A DNA stretch of 64,000 nt from Strigops habroptila (Eukaryota; Chordata; Aves; Psittaciformes; Psittacidae): assembly GCF_004027225.2 (NCBI RefSeq), contig NC_044279.2, forward strand, positions 43,362,744 through 43,426,743, written 5' to 3'. The notes under the pieces were generated by a model. It did no database searches. It was not told the origin of the DNA and saw only the letters and a program-made list of their open reading frames with translations. A program made the position numbers and the translations under genes. This document shows, piece by piece, positions 63,818 to 64,000 of this stretch (the first letter of the stretch is position 1; every line of letters starts with the position of its first letter).

Positions 63818-64000
63818 TTCCACTTAAGATGGATTGGACGTGTATATTTATTGCATGAACAGCTATAGGAACACAGCACATTCAGACATACTTTGTTCTT
63901 AGTAGCTATATGGGTGAAGTGGGCAGAACTACATAATATTTAACAAGCTGTTGGAAAGGCTTCAGTGTGTTGCAAGGCATGTTTGCAGTGTGATATGCTA

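Larger units (their letters stand above)
59525..64000 (+). other. TMTC2: TMTC2 intron 1, unique sequence to end of window
   Basis: No gene or further TMTC2 exon seen. It contains an AT-rich ATAAT repeat patch (61496-61556), an A/C-only tract (62557-62606) and a G/T tract (63771-63817). The intron continues beyond the window. Confidence 0.6.

Noticed and set aside
1933..64000. Search for TMTC2 exon 2
   Set aside because: No open segment carries the conserved sequence expected after the Asp-Asp motif, so the next exon must lie beyond the window.
1..64000. CRISPR arrays, operons, prokaryotic defence or toxin systems
   Set aside because: The window is vertebrate intronic DNA; no regularly spaced repeats or gene clusters of that kind are present.

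Overview
This is vertebrate DNA, almost certainly from a bird. The repeats are CR1 LINEs with the ATTCTATG-type 3' end and a solo LTR of the common avian ERVL kind. The only host coding sequence found is the first coding exon of TMTC2. I cannot name a species or order from the sequence.

Layout: 1-1000 is upstream DNA with no gene seen. A purine-rich tract (about 1003-1242) borders a CpG-island promoter (about 1250-2900). TMTC2 coding exon 1 lies at 1850-1932 on the + strand and ends at a splice donor. Its 27 complete codons encode the start of an ER membrane O-mannosyltransferase, up to the Asp-Asp motif of the first luminal loop. I found no second TMTC2 exon, so 1933-64000 is read as part of a very long first intron.

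The intron is mostly AT-rich unique sequence with homopolymers, A/C-only tracts, short tandem duplications and a few mobile elements. These are: a decayed tRNA-Val-like relic (13421-13492); an old CR1 relic (43221-43740, +); a nearly full-length young CR1 (44611-48790, -) with intact ORF1 and an ORF2 broken only by one TAG; an ancient MIR-like fragment (about 51546-51575); a second, 5'-truncated young CR1 (52794-54552, +) with an 8-bp target-site duplication; a roughly 75-bp CR1 3' end (58557-58630, -); and a solo ERVL-type LTR (58950-59519, +) with a 5-bp duplication.

There is no operon-like or defence-like system here. The most interesting signal is that the two young CR1 copies, although separate insertions, share the same in-frame amber codon in ORF2 just before the reverse transcriptase core. 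They also form an inverted repeat of about 1.76 kb inside the TMTC2 intron. Further points are a missing esterase triad in CR1 ORF1, ORF2 opening without an AUG, and a two-codon upstream ORF in a strong Kozak context before TMTC2.
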